Shown here: positions 1-8,811 of the stretch, piece after piece
Layout: the number at the start of each line of letters is the position of its first letter
How positions within the stretch are numbered: position 1 is the first letter of the stretch
NCBI GenBank assembly: GCA_964398945.1
Contig: CAYNOT010000001.1
Coordinates: forward strand, 1-64,000
DNA length: 64,000 nt
Source: JBGTGG01 sp964398945
GTDB taxonomy: Bacteria; Bacteroidota; Bacteroidia; Cytophagales; Cyclobacteriaceae
Reading direction: 5' to 3'
Translations under genes and position numbers: made by a program
Notes under the pieces: model-generated
The model's database searches: none
What the model was told of the DNA's origin: nothing
Seen by the model: the letters and a program-made list of their open reading frames with translations, nothing else

Positions 1-6
1 AAATGA

Positions 7-186
7 TTTTTACATTTGACAAAAATACTGTCCGGCAGAACTAGACCACCTCACCCCACACTCAACGACCAGGATTTTGATTTTGAAGAAGGTGGCAAGG
101 AGACCATGTTGGCGCGATTGGCAACAAAGCTCGAAAAAACCAAATTGGAATTGGAAATCTTGTTTGCGGAATTGCAACGGTATTGA
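7..186 (+). pseudogene. C-terminal coding remnant, unrecognised
   Basis: An open frame runs from just after an in-frame TGA at 4-6 to a TGA at 184-186. The last 30 or so residues look like real protein: acidic DFDFEEGG followed by a Lys/Leu/Glu-rich amphipathic helix ending LFAELQRY. No start codon fits a complete gene, so this is either the tail of a gene broken by the TGA at position 4 or a decayed fragment. I do not recognise the family. Neighbouring remnants of mobile genes support decay. Confidence 0.3.
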
Positions 187-437
187 TTACTTAGAGGTTA
201 TGCTTATGAATAAAAAATCTATTGAAGAAAGGAATTATTAAGTAATAGTACTGCCATTAGTAGTAAACAACTGTTAATGATAATACAAAAAATTAACATC
301 TCCGTGAAGCACTGGATATGGGTGCATTTCAAATCCGCAATCGTAAGCACGAAGGCTTGCCTACCGATATAAGGGATTAGCGCCTATCTCTTTTGCTACT
401 TTTAAGAACCGTTCTTTTTTTGAGAACAACAATAGCT
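187..437. other. Non-coding, with one possible coding scrap
   Basis: No complete gene is visible. A 27-codon plus-strand frame ending TAG at 378-380 reads like protein (LREALDMGAFQIRNRKHEG) but has stops immediately upstream, so it is at best a relic of a gene lost from this edge of the window. Confidence 0.3.
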
Positions 438-965
438 TCATTTGTCTTTCCCTTTTTGCTTGAACCCGATCTCTCTCATTGGTGTCTTAGGGTTCAACAG
501 TTCTTTCAGGTACTCAAAGATCAGTTTAATTTCATCATCCTGGCTAACTGCCTTCCTCTCTAGTTTCTCTAATTTCAACAAGATATCCTTGTGCGTTAGC
601 AACATCTCCCGCATCTTGGTAAAAACCCTAATGATGTGGATATTGACCAGTACAGCACGTTCACTATTTAATACACTGGATAGCATAGCAACTCCTTGTT
701 CTGTAAAAGCCATAGGTGCATAACGTACACCACCCCAACTTGAGGTACCAATTTGGCTCCTCAAGATTTCTAACTCCCCTTTGTTCAACTCAAACATAAA
801 ATCATTTGGGAACCGGACACTATTTCTTCTTACTGCTCTTTTAAGTTGTTTGGTTTCAACCCCATATAATTCTGCTAAATCCATGTCTAGCATTACCTTC
901 TGTCCTCTGATCAAGTATATCTTATTCATGACTACTTCATCCGGTAGTATTAACTTTTTGCTCAT
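438..965 (-). CDS. ORF6N domain protein
   Basis: A 175-residue protein. Residues about 10-95 match the ORF6N domain, a DNA-binding domain first known from phage antirepressors and common in Bacteroidota accessory islands: note YLIRGQKVMLDMDLAELYGV, then FPNDFMFELNKGE, then the YAPMAFTEQGVAMLSSVL segment typical of the family. The C-terminal third is a charged helix (LLKLEKLERK) as usual. The ATG at 965 starts the conserved region after a short leader. The job is not known: regulation in phage-like or restriction-linked islands is the common guess. It lies beside an integrase relic, which supports a mobile origin. Confidence 0.85.
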   Translation of the reverse strand: MSKKLILPDEVVMNKIYLIRGQKVMLDMDLAELYGVETKQLKRAVRRNSVRFPNDFMFELNKGELEILRSQIGTSSWGGVRYAPMAFTEQGVAMLSSVLNSERAVLVNIHIIRVFTKMREMLLTHKDILLKLEKLERKAVSQDDEIKLIFEYLKELLNPKTPMREIGFKQKGKDK

Positions 966-1007
966 GTGGTAAAAATAAATTATGTTTCGATTTTACAATT
1001 CGCTTTC

Positions 1008-1178
1008 TCAATCTAAGGGGTGGAACTTGTTCACTTCTTCGGTCAGTCCTTCCATATCGTTTTGCTGATACGATTCTGTTGCACCAATGTAGCGATGGCC
1101 GGCCAAGTTTATAGAAATAGCGGTCACTGATCGGGTCTTCACCCTCAAACCCGTTTCGCAAGAACCGTTCAAAATTGG
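1008..1178 (-). pseudogene. Tyrosine recombinase, C-terminal remnant
   Basis: Reading the minus strand from a stop at 1181-1179 to the TGA at 1010-1008 gives 56 residues. The second half is typical of the C-terminus of Bacteroidota XerC/D-like integrases: NLAGHRYIGATESYQQNDM followed by EGLTEEVNKFHPLD. AGHRY holds the conserved His-box region and ESYQQ the segment with the catalytic tyrosine. The N-terminal and catalytic Arg regions are absent upstream, where stops appear, so this is a decayed fragment. It is the trace of a mobile element next to the ORF6N gene. Confidence 0.75.
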
Positions 1179-1419
1179 TTAAGGCAGGATAACAGATACA
1201 GGATGTACACCCTACACAAAAATCAGGGAGGCTTTAAGTTTTTTAGTTATATTATTTTTCTAATAAAATCATGCGAAAATGCAATACATGACAAACGATT
1301 TTCCATCAACTGAAAAAAACATCAGATTTACATACTCAAACTCATTAATCGTTTAACCAACATCAATTTCCGGCAGGGATAGTAGGGAATTATTAAATTA
1401 GTGGGTGAATAATACAACC

Positions 1420-1797
1420 ATGAAAGACTTCAAAAAATACTTCATCATTCCCGCTGAACCTGAAATGGTTTATTTGGCACTCACAAACCCCTTGACTATT
1501 CAGTTATGGACTGGCGAAGAGGCAGTGATGAGTACGGAACCAAATTCTGAATTTTCGCTTTGGGAGGAAAACATTAGTGGCATAAACCTCGAATTTGAAA
1601 CGAACAAGAAAATAGTACAGCAATGGTACTTCGGTGACCAGGAAGAAAAATCAATCGTCACCATCAAACTTCATCCAGACCCAAAAGGAACTTCAATTGA
1701 ACTGCGCCATACCAACATTCCTGACGATGATTATGAGGACATTATCGAAGGATGGAATACCCTGTATTTTGGTGAATTAAGGAAGTTCTACGAGTAG
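1420..1797 (+). CDS. START-like (SRPBCC) domain protein
   Basis: A 125-residue soluble protein. The sequence FIIPAEPEMVYLALTNPLTIQLWTG is the usual opening of AHSA1/SRPBCC helix-grip proteins, and the C-terminal helix DDDYEDIIEGWNTLYFGEL closes the ligand cavity as in that superfamily. A GTG at 1405 would add five residues. The ATG at 1420 is preferred because MKDFKKYF begins the conserved fold. The family binds hydrophobic ligands or acts as a co-chaperone; no ligand can be inferred. It precedes the molybdenum hydroxylase genes by 57 bp on the same strand and may be co-transcribed. Confidence 0.8.
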   Translation: MKDFKKYFIIPAEPEMVYLALTNPLTIQLWTGEEAVMSTEPNSEFSLWEENISGINLEFETNKKIVQQWYFGDQEEKSIVTIKLHPDPKGTSIELRHTNIPDDDYEDIIEGWNTLYFGELRKFYE

Positions 1798-1854
1798 CGG
1801 AGGTTGATATATGAGCGGTTTGTTTGCCATTTTAAATACTGTTAAATTTATTGC

Positions 1855-2313
1855 ATGGCACAATTCACAATTAAAATCAATGGCAAGAAACAACAAGTTG
1901 ATGTTTCACCAGATACCCCAATGCTATGGGTAATACGGGATCATTTCAATTTACCGGGAACCAAGTATGGTTGCGGCATTGCGCAATGTGGAGCCTGCAC
2001 CATTCATTTGGATGGTATGGCCACCCGGTCTTGCACTATACCCATTTCAGCAATAGGCGATAAAACAATCACCACGATTGAAGGCTTGTCTGAAAAAGGT
2101 GACCACCCTGTTCAGAAGGCCTGGATCGAACACGATGTTGCCCAGTGCGGTTATTGCCAGGCTGGTCAAATTATGAGCGCCTCTGCACTGCTCAGTGAAA
2201 AACCAAATCCCACCGATTCAGAAATCGAGAATGCCATGAATGGCAACATTTGTCGCTGTGGAACTTACGTTAGAATAAAGGCTGCGATTAAAACAGCAGC
2301 CCAAAATGGATAA
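1855..2313 (+). CDS. 2Fe-2S subunit of molybdenum hydroxylase (IorA-like)
   Basis: A 152-residue small subunit of the xanthine oxidase family, passing electrons between the molybdopterin subunit and an acceptor. The N-terminal plant-ferredoxin domain has Cys40, Cys45, Cys48 and Cys60 (CGIAQCGAC...SC) for one cluster. The C-terminal helical domain has CGYC (Cys98, Cys101) and CRC (Cys133, Cys135) for the second. Length fits isoquinoline 1-oxidoreductase and aldehyde dehydrogenase small subunits. It has no signal peptide, so it must fold with the Tat-exported large subunit encoded 42 bp downstream and travel with it. No FAD subunit is present nearby, as usual for the IorAB type. Confidence 0.93.
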   Translation: MAQFTIKINGKKQQVDVSPDTPMLWVIRDHFNLPGTKYGCGIAQCGACTIHLDGMATRSCTIPISAIGDKTITTIEGLSEKGDHPVQKAWIEHDVAQCGYCQAGQIMSASALLSEKPNPTDSEIENAMNGNICRCGTYVRIKAAIKTAAQNG

Positions 2314-2355
2314 CAATTTTACGATTCGTTTATTCACTACTTCAACAACCCCATT

Positions 2356-4560
2356 ATGACTTTAGTCAAAACAACATTTAACAGACGATCATTTCTAAAA
2401 ACCTCTGCCGCTGCCGGAGGTGGTTTAATGATTGGTTTCAATTGGTTGGTATCGTGTTCGCCCAGTGCTGAGCAACTCCTTCAGATGCCGGAAGAGTGGT
2501 TCAACATCAACGCCTTTCTAAAAATTGGCGACAACGGTATCGTTACCATCTTCTCCCCTAACCCGGAGATTGGCCAAAATGTAAAAACCGCCATGCCCAT
2601 GATCGTAGCTGAAGAACTCGATGTGGATTGGAAAAATGTGATTGTTGAACAGGCACCGCTAAATACCTCCAAATATAAAAACCAGCTCGCTGGAGGCAGC
2701 CAGTCAATCCGCCAAGGGTGGCAAAGCCTTCGCATGGCAGGTGCTACTGCGAGAAAAATGCTAACAGAAGCTGCAGCAAAGCAATGGGAAGTTCCTGTTG
2801 ATGAAATCACAACGGAAGCTGGAATGTTGAAACATAGTTCCGGAAAATCTGCCGACTATGGAGAAATGGCAATGGCCGCAACACAAATTGAAATTCCTGC
2901 AGAGGTTAAATTAAAAGACCCAAAAGATTTTAAAATCATTGGCGTAGCTACCAAAAATGTGGATGGCCCCAAGATCGTAAAAGGTGAACCACTCTTTGGA
3001 TTGGACCATCAACATGAAGGTATGTTGATTGCCATGATCGTTCATGCACCTGCATTTGGAATGCGGCCGAAATCCGTTGATGACAGCGCAGTAAAATCCA
3101 TGCCCGGCATCAAAGATGTTTTGATCATCAATTCCTATCCCGAAGGTGTTGAACGGGAATGGTCGGATACCAACGCATTCGCTGAGTTAGTAGTTGTGGT
3201 TGGCACTTCAACCTGGGAAGTAATGAAAGCGAAGAAAGCACTCAACATCGAATGGGAAACTGTTTCGCCACCAGAAAGCTCCAACGATCACAAACAAAAA
3301 CTAACCGAACTCCTTGGCAAAGCCCCGGCAGAACCACGAAGAAAAGATGGTGATCCTGATAAAGCTTTTAAGCAAGCAGCAAAAGTAATCGAACAAACCT
3401 ATAGTGCCCCCTTTCTGGCGCACAATACAATGGAACCGATGAACTTCTTTGCGAATGTAACAGCAGACCAAGCAGAACTTGTGGGGCCTATTCAAACCCC
3501 GGAATTTTTAAGCAAGACTGTTTCGAAAGTATTGGGACTTCCAGAGGATAAAATTTCCATCATGATGACCCGCATGGGCGGTGGTTTTGGCAGAAGGTTG
3601 TACGGAAACTTTGGCGTGGAAGCTGCGGTGATCTCGCAAAAAGTAAACGCGCCTGTAAAATTGATTTACACACGTGAAGATGATATGACAAACGGTATCT
3701 ATCGGCCTGCGTATGAAGTGGGGTATCGTGCAGCGCTTGATGAGAACAATAACCTGATCGCCTTTCATGTTCGGGGCACCGGAATTCACGGCAGCCCTGT
3801 TTTCCATAACCGTTTTCCGGCAGGAACAGTGGACAACTACCTTGCTGAAAGTCAGGGGTTGGATTCCAACATTTCCACCGGGGCATGGCGTGCGCCTTCT
3901 TCTAATTTTATCGCATGTGCGGAACAATCCTTTATTGATGAAGTTGCATTTGCTGCAGGAAAAGACCCAATTGATTTCAGGTTGGAATTGTTTGATCGCG
4001 CCATCGCCAATCCGGTAGGCGAACGAAACGACTATGATGCGGAACGTTACGCGGGTGTGCTTAAACTTGTAAGGGGAAAATCAAATTGGGGAACAAATAC
4101 ACCCGGTATTTCGCGCGGGGTATCTGCATACTACTGCCACAATTCGTATGTAGCACAAGTAATCGATCTGGAAATGATCAATGGCGAACCAAAAATCAAA
4201 AAGGTGTGGTGCGCCATTGACTGTGGTATTGTAGTAAACCCGGAAGGTGCCCGCAACCAGGTAGAAGGCGGTATCATTGATGGCATTGGCCACGCCATGT
4301 ACAGTGCCATGACGTTTACCGATGGGAAGCCAGACCAAAACAATTTTAATACGTACCGTTTGCTCCGCTATAAAGAAGCACCAATGGAAATCGAAACTTT
4401 CTTTGTGCAAAATGGAATTGATCCGACAGGGCTGGGCGAACCTTCATTGCCACCGGTGGCCGCTGCGCTATCGAATGCTATTTTCGCTGCTACAGGAAAA
4501 CGGGTAACAGCCCAACCTTTTATCAATCAACTAAAAGCTGAATCCGTACAACCCGGATAA
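2356..4560 (+). CDS. Molybdopterin subunit of aldehyde/isoquinoline-type oxidoreductase (IorB-like)
   Basis: A 734-residue catalytic subunit of the xanthine dehydrogenase family. The N-terminus has a twin-arginine signal (NRRSFLKTSAAAGG), so the enzyme is exported folded. The Mo-binding region carries MGGGFGRRLYGNF in the middle and GLGEPSLPP near residues 692-700, whose Glu695 is the active-site glutamate of the family. Length and the single-chain layout fit IorB and membrane-linked aldehyde dehydrogenases rather than purine-specific XdhB. The substrate is unknown: aldehydes or N-heterocycles are usual. It forms an operon with the 2Fe-2S subunit. Electrons probably go to a cytochrome or quinone not encoded here. 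Confidence 0.92.
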   Translation: MTLVKTTFNRRSFLKTSAAAGGGLMIGFNWLVSCSPSAEQLLQMPEEWFNINAFLKIGDNGIVTIFSPNPEIGQNVKTAMPMIVAEELDVDWKNVIVEQAPLNTSKYKNQLAGGSQSIRQGWQSLRMAGATARKMLTEAAAKQWEVPVDEITTEAGMLKHSSGKSADYGEMAMAATQIEIPAEVKLKDPKDFKIIGVATKNVDGPKIVKGEPLFGLDHQHEGMLIAMIVHAPAFGMRPKSVDDSAVKSMPGIKDVLIINSYPEGVEREWSDTNAFAELVVVVGTSTWEVMKAKKALNIEWETVSPPESSNDHKQKLTELLGKAPAEPRRKDGDPDKAFKQAAKVIEQTYSAPFLAHNTMEPMNFFANVTADQAELVGPIQTPEFLSKTVSKVLGLPEDKISIMMTRMGGGFGRRLYGNFGVEAAVISQKVNAPVKLIYTREDDMTNGIYRPAYEVGYRAALDENNNLIAFHVRGTGIHGSPVFHNRFPAGTVDNYLAESQGLDSNISTGAWRAPSSNFIACAEQSFIDEVAFAAGKDPIDFRLELFDRAIANPVGERNDYDAERYAGVLKLVRGKSNWGTNTPGISRGVSAYYCHNSYVAQVIDLEMINGEPKIKKVWCAIDCGIVVNPEGARNQVEGGIIDGIGHAMYSAMTFTDGKPDQNNFNTYRLLRYKEAPMEIETFFVQNGIDPTGLGEPSLPPVAAALSNAIFAATGKRVTAQPFINQLKAESVQPG

Positions 4561-4614
4561 AAACAATATGTTAAACGATCGATGCCATCTGACCAACAAG
4601 ACAAATTTTAACGA

Positions 4615-5064
4615 ATGAAAATTCTTATACGTGCATCGATGGCCTTAATCTTGTCTATCACTTCTGTTGTAGGGTTAGGGTATACTACTACAGACACCTA
4701 TTCGATCACGATTACCATTACAGGTATCCGGAATGATAAAGGGTTGATTCTTGTGAAGTTCTATGATGATGAAACACGATTTCCTGAAACCGATGGCTTT
4801 CGTATTGTAAAGGTTTCCAAATCATTGCTAAAGGAAGAAAAAATCACGGTAACCATTCATGGTTTTTCATCCAAGCACATGGGCATCTCTTTACTCGATG
4901 ATGAAAATGGTAACTTAAAACTTGACTTTGGATTGATGTTCCCAAAAGAAGGCCATGCATTCTCTGACTACCATCATAATGCCATCCGAAAACCAGTATA
5001 TGAAGACTTCCGCTTTCTGTTAACCGGACATAAAGAAGTAAGCATGAAGATGAAGTATTATTAA
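4615..5064 (+). CDS. DUF2141 domain protein, exported
   Basis: A 149-residue protein with an N-terminal hydrophobic signal peptide (ALILSITSVVGLGY) and a DUF2141 fold: the run GLILVKFYDDETRFP and the late SLLDDENGN segment are typical. The family is small, periplasmic or surface-exposed, of unknown function and common in Bacteroidota. It lies 54 bp after the molybdenum hydroxylase large subunit on the same strand and could be an accessory to it, but the family is often found alone, so the link is only positional. Confidence 0.82.
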   Translation: MKILIRASMALILSITSVVGLGYTTTDTYSITITITGIRNDKGLILVKFYDDETRFPETDGFRIVKVSKSLLKEEKITVTIHGFSSKHMGISLLDDENGNLKLDFGLMFPKEGHAFSDYHHNAIRKPVYEDFRFLLTGHKEVSMKMKYY

Positions 5065-5087
5065 GGGTTAGCAAAAACCATATAATG

Positions 5088-5318
5088 AAGAGGCGTAGCC
5101 TCGTATCATTTTTTATATCCAGCAAAAGATATAGCGAGAGCCGTAGGCCCGGTGTGTATTTAAAAATATAAGTTATTTTGCTGAAAAATGTACCTCCAAC
5201 ATTTCGACCTTGGTCAAAAAAAGTTATCAGTATAATTTAAGGGGCGTAGCCTCGCAAGAATTTTAAAATAACCCTTCAATCCGTTGAAACAAGTAAAACA
5301 ATTTAAATCAAAAAGTTC
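5088..5318 (+). repeat. Degenerate REP-type palindromes upstream of transposase
   Basis: This leader holds diverged copies of the palindromes that make up the downstream tandem array: GAGGCGTAGCCTCG near 5090, GCGAGAGCCGTAGGCCCGG near 5133-5151, GGGGCGTAGCCTCG near 5241, and a half copy AATCCGTTGA near 5278. Flanking of an IS200-like gene by such palindromes on both sides is the signature of REP-associated tyrosine transposases. Confidence 0.7.
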
Positions 5319-5780
5319 ATGGCAAATACCTACCACCAAATTTATTTACAAACCGTATTCGCGGTAAAATATAGAAAATCCATCTTGGATAAGGCTTGGC
5401 GAAAACAAGTCTTTGGTGTAATCGGAAATTTAATAAATGAAACAGGCTGCAAAACCATTATCGTAAATGGCATAGAGGACCATGTCCATTGTTTTCTGGG
5501 CCTGAAGCCCGTTGTTTCAGTATCTGAGCTTATGAAAACAGTGAAAGCAAAGTCGTCAAAATACATTAATGATCATCAACTAACGCCTTCCAGGTTTGAA
5601 TGGCAGGAAGGATATGGGGTTTTTTCCTACAGACAAAGGGATGTGGATTCCATTTTTAAGTACATCCAAAACCAAGAGGAGCACCACAAAACAAAGCCCT
5701 TTCAGGATGAGTATCTTGATTTTTTGAAAGAATTTAAGGTTGGTTATGAGGAGCGGTATCTTTTCGGGGAACTGACTTAA
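5319..5780 (+). CDS. IS200-like REP-associated tyrosine transposase
   Basis: A 153-residue Y1 transposase. The HUH motif is His55-Val-His57 in GIEDHVHCFLGL, and Tyr115 in FKYIQNQEEHH sits where the nucleophilic tyrosine is expected. Length matches TnpA of IS200/IS605 and the single-domain RAYTs. No accessory TnpB gene is near. The gene is bordered on both sides by short palindromes (GAGGCGTAGCCTCG, CGGACTTCAGTCCG) that also form a three-unit tandem array just downstream, which suggests that the enzyme acts on, and spreads, these palindromes rather than moving as a free IS200. The reading frame is intact and all key residues are present, so it may be active. Confidence 0.88.
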   Translation: MANTYHQIYLQTVFAVKYRKSILDKAWRKQVFGVIGNLINETGCKTIIVNGIEDHVHCFLGLKPVVSVSELMKTVKAKSSKYINDHQLTPSRFEWQEGYGVFSYRQRDVDSIFKYIQNQEEHHKTKPFQDEYLDFLKEFKVGYEERYLFGELT

Positions 5781-5783
5781 ACA

Positions 5784-6650
5784 TGCCCCGTGCCGATGGC
5801 ACTCACCCCCTCCGACATTCCAGCAACAACGGACTGAAGTCCGCTGTTACTAAATACTGCGAGCCTACGGCTCTTTAAACTTGTGAATCACTTCGCAAAG
5901 GCTGTTCTTTGTAAAGTGAACAGGCAGAACCATCAACTTTAAAATCGAAAATTATCAATAGAACAAGAGGCGTAGCCTCGCATCATCTTATAACAGCGGA
6001 CTTCAGTCCGTTGAGGTCAAGGCAAAGACAAAGCGGGAGCCGTAGGCTCGGAACATGTAAATCCACATTTTAAAATACCACGTACCGATGGCAACCAGCA
6101 CCTTATACTTTAGTACAACGGAATAAATTCCGCTGCCACCACAGACTGCGAGTCTACGGCTCTTCAACTTGTGAATCGCTTCGCAAAGGCTGTTCTTTGT
6201 AAAGTGAACAGGCAGAACCATCAACTTTAAAATCGAAAATTATCAATAGAACAAGAGGCGTAGCCTCGCATCATCTTATAACAGCGGACTTCAGTCCGTT
6301 GAGATCAAGGCAAAGACAAAGCGGGAGCCGTAGGCTCGGAACATCTAAAACCACATTTTAAAATACCACGTGCCGATGGCACTCACTCCCTCCGACATTA
6401 CAGCAACAACGGACTGAAGTCCGCTGTTACCAAATACTGCGAGCCTACGGCTCTTCAACTTGTGAATCACTTCGCAAAGGGTGTTCTTTGCAAAGTGAAC
6501 AGGCAGAACCATCAACTTTAAAATCGAAAATTATCAATAGAACAAGAGGCGTAGCCTCGGAGCATCTTATAACAACGGACTTCAGTCCGTTGAGATCAAG
6601 GCAAAGATAAAGCGAGAGCCGTAGGCTCGGAGCATGTAAATTCAAAGATC
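5784..6650 (+). repeat. Three tandem ~290-bp REP-rich units
   Basis: Three direct copies follow the transposase, anchored by CCGATGGC at about 5793, 6085 and 6373, giving periods of 292 and 288 bp. Each unit holds, in order: ACGGACTGAAGTCCG; GCGAGCCTACGGCTC; CTTCGCAAAG...TTTGTAAAGTG; GAGGCGTAGCCTCG; CGGACTTCAGTCCGTTGA; and GAGCCGTAGGCTCGG. The first and fifth are inverted copies of each other, as are the second and sixth, so each unit could fold as one long cruciform or RNA hairpin of nested stems. Copy two differs most in its first palindrome (ACGGAATAAATTCCG), a change in the loop only with pairing kept by matched changes. No coding gene is supported here. Confidence 0.88.
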
Positions 6651-6670
6651 ATGGCAATTCGTTAGCCCAC

Positions 6671-7360
6671 TCAATACACTACCCGCTCCCCATTCAAATC
6701 CGTAGTCAACACATCACTCATGTAATCGAAAAATGGACGAATGGCTCTGTATGTTTTATCAACTTCAGTAAGAAAATTATCAGCCAACACTTCTTTATCT
6801 GAAAACGATCGCTGAAACCAAAATTGCTTATACCGAAGCAATTCGATCGCTGGATCATCTTTGGAAAATCCTTTCGGTGTGGTTTTTACTTGTTCGCCCA
6901 ACATCCCGCCAAACGTGTTTTTTAGTTTTTTACTGTTCAGGATTTTAACCCAATCTGAATGATTGTAGTGAATATCCATTCGTATCCTATTCAAATCTTC
7001 CGGATTAGGATACGTAAATCCACAGCCAACTCTTGACTCCCCTGGTTTTAGCGTGAAATAATATCCACCCCGTAGCATTGGTTTGAGCCGTTGGAGCCTA
7101 CCGGAAAATTTAAGGGTGTAGGGTTCTTTATTTTTTGAGAATCGTACATCATTGTAAATGCGATAGAGTGCTTTCTTCCCATTTGGGGTTTCAATCTGGT
7201 CATGCCGGTTCATCCTTGCAATCAGCGCATCCACAAAAGCCTGTACATTGATATGCGCCAAGAGATACTCTTCTTTATGGGCAGCAAACCACTCGCGGTC
7301 ATTGTTCTTTGCAAGATTCCTTAAAAACTTAAAAGTTGAATGCTCTATTCCCACGGTCAA
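6671..7360 (-). CDS. DUF2461 family protein
   Basis: A 229-residue protein matching the DUF2461/TIGR02453 family: the N-terminal FLRNLAKNNDREWFAAHKEEY is the family signature, followed by RIYNDVRFSKNKEPYT and the GGYYFTLKPGES strand. The family is widespread and soluble, of unknown biochemical role. The start is a TTG at 7360; a GTG two codons in (7354) is an equal alternative and no ATG lies before the conserved block. It is convergent with the repeat array and divergent from the MBL-fold gene. Confidence 0.87.
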   Translation of the reverse strand: MTVGIEHSTFKFLRNLAKNNDREWFAAHKEEYLLAHINVQAFVDALIARMNRHDQIETPNGKKALYRIYNDVRFSKNKEPYTLKFSGRLQRLKPMLRGGYYFTLKPGESRVGCGFTYPNPEDLNRIRMDIHYNHSDWVKILNSKKLKNTFGGMLGEQVKTTPKGFSKDDPAIELLRYKQFWFQRSFSDKEVLADNFLTEVDKTYRAIRPFFDYMSDVLTTDLNGERVVY

Positions 7361-7451
7361 ATTGAAAATTGAAAATTAACTAACTTTCCTAAAATATTGT
7401 CCCTGTTCATTCGTCTTCATTTCTAAAGTTGTAAAAAAAAGCAACAACCTT

Positions 7452-8579
7452 ATGTTCAAATATACCTGGCGAACCTTCATCGTTGTTGTGCTTTTCTTTG
7501 TACTAATCATAACTTTATTTATCAATATGAGCCCTGAATTTGGTGATATGCCTGCAAAATCCGATAAGACACGATACGAACAATCTGACAATTATAAAGA
7601 TGGAAAGTTCGTAAACCAAACCTCTACCTCTATGGATATGGGGTTTGTGGGAATGGCAAAAACGCTAAAGGATTTTATCGTTGGGGTGCCCAATAACAAA
7701 CCGGATTTTGAGTTGCCCGTTGAAAAAGTCGATTCATTGACATTAACAGAAGGTAAAGATAACACACGGTTGATTTGGTTTGGCCATTCTGCTTTTCTGC
7801 TTCAAATGGATGGGTTGAATATCCTCATTGATCCGATGTTTGGTGATGTGCCCGCCCCACATCCCTGGCTGGGCAGAAAGCGGTACAGCAAAGAATTGCC
7901 CATTGAAATTGAAAAACTCCCGGCCATTGATTTGATCATCTTTTCGCATGATCATTACGATCATCTTGATTATGGTTCCATTCAAAAGTTAAAAAGCAAG
8001 ACAAAGAAATTCTTTGTCCCACTTGGCGTTGGTGCGCATTTAAAAAAATGGGGCGTGGCAACTGAATATATTCAGGAATTTGATTGGTGGGATGAAACGG
8101 GGCATGAAGGTTTAATGTTGACATTTACACCTGCCCGTCATTTTTCCGGCCGTGGACTTACCGATCGTTTTAGCACGTTGTGGGGCTCATGGGTGATCAA
8201 GGGAAAAAGGGACAATATTTACTTTAGCGGTGACAGTGGCTATGGGCCACATTTCAAGGAGATCGGTGAAAAGTATGGGCCTTTTGATTTTGCAATGATG
8301 GAATGCGGACAATACAATGAGCGATGGAGCAACATCCACATGATGCCGGAAGAAACCGCACAAGCGGCAGTGGATGTAAATACAAAAGTAATGATGCCGA
8401 TCCACTGGGCTGCGTTCACGTTGGCGTTGCATTCCTGGACGGATCCTGTTGAGCGCGTAACAGCAAAAGCCAATGAACTTGGAATGCCGATTTTGGTCCC
8501 GGTGATTGGATCGTCAATCCAATTAGGTTCTTTACCTGCAACGGTTAACAAGTGGTGGGTAAAACCTTCCATTAAATAG
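7452..8579 (+). CDS. MBL-fold metallohydrolase, membrane-anchored (UlaG/NAPE-PLD-like)
   Basis: A 375-residue protein. Residues 9-24 form one hydrophobic segment, a membrane anchor or uncleaved signal. The metallo-beta-lactamase fold carries HDHYDH at 166-171 for the two-metal site, a later HFSGRGL with a metal His, and FSGDSGYG with the bridging Asp. The layout with IWFGHSAFLLQMDG before the motif resembles the NAPE-hydrolysing phospholipase D and UlaG groups, which cleave phosphodiesters or lactones. The true substrate cannot be told. It is probably oriented to the periplasm. Confidence 0.88.
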   Translation: MFKYTWRTFIVVVLFFVLIITLFINMSPEFGDMPAKSDKTRYEQSDNYKDGKFVNQTSTSMDMGFVGMAKTLKDFIVGVPNNKPDFELPVEKVDSLTLTEGKDNTRLIWFGHSAFLLQMDGLNILIDPMFGDVPAPHPWLGRKRYSKELPIEIEKLPAIDLIIFSHDHYDHLDYGSIQKLKSKTKKFFVPLGVGAHLKKWGVATEYIQEFDWWDETGHEGLMLTFTPARHFSGRGLTDRFSTLWGSWVIKGKRDNIYFSGDSGYGPHFKEIGEKYGPFDFAMMECGQYNERWSNIHMMPEETAQAAVDVNTKVMMPIHWAAFTLALHSWTDPVERVTAKANELGMPILVPVIGSSIQLGSLPATVNKWWVKPSIK

Positions 8580-8605
8580 TAGTTGCATAAAAAGACAAGC
8601 AGGAC

Positions 8606-8714
8606 GAGGGTTTGTTCCATCCTCGCATTAGATAAGCTCCAGAGGAGCGGTATATTTTTAGCCACGGGTATAGCCCGTGGCTAAAATCAGGAGAGTTGGC
8701 CGTGTCGCCTGCCA
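8606..8714 (+). repeat. Intergenic palindromic repeat, family B, copy 1
   Basis: An ~80-bp element with stems GCTCC-aga-GGAGC (8636-8648) and TAGCCACGGGtatagCCCGTGGCTA (8659-8683), then GGCCGTGTCGCCTGCCA. A second copy in opposite orientation with the same order of parts is at 22090-22171. A further stem CGAGG...CCTCG lies at 8606-8626. Between the convergent ends of two genes it may also act as a transcript terminator, though no T-run follows. Confidence 0.75.
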
Positions 8715-8811
8715 GCGGTCGATGAAACATTTCATTTTCTATCGACATGCTAGCATACATGCTTAAAAATTGAATTGAATTTTATGGGGAGAATTAATTA
8801 AACTGTTAACG

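Noticed and set aside
6003..6645. Minus-strand open frames of 66-73 codons inside the tandem array
   Set aside because: They lie wholly within repeated palindromes, differ in length between copies and show no family features.
5784..6650. CRISPR array
   Set aside because: Repeats are ~290 bp and made of palindromes, there are no short direct repeats with unique spacers and no cas genes in the window.
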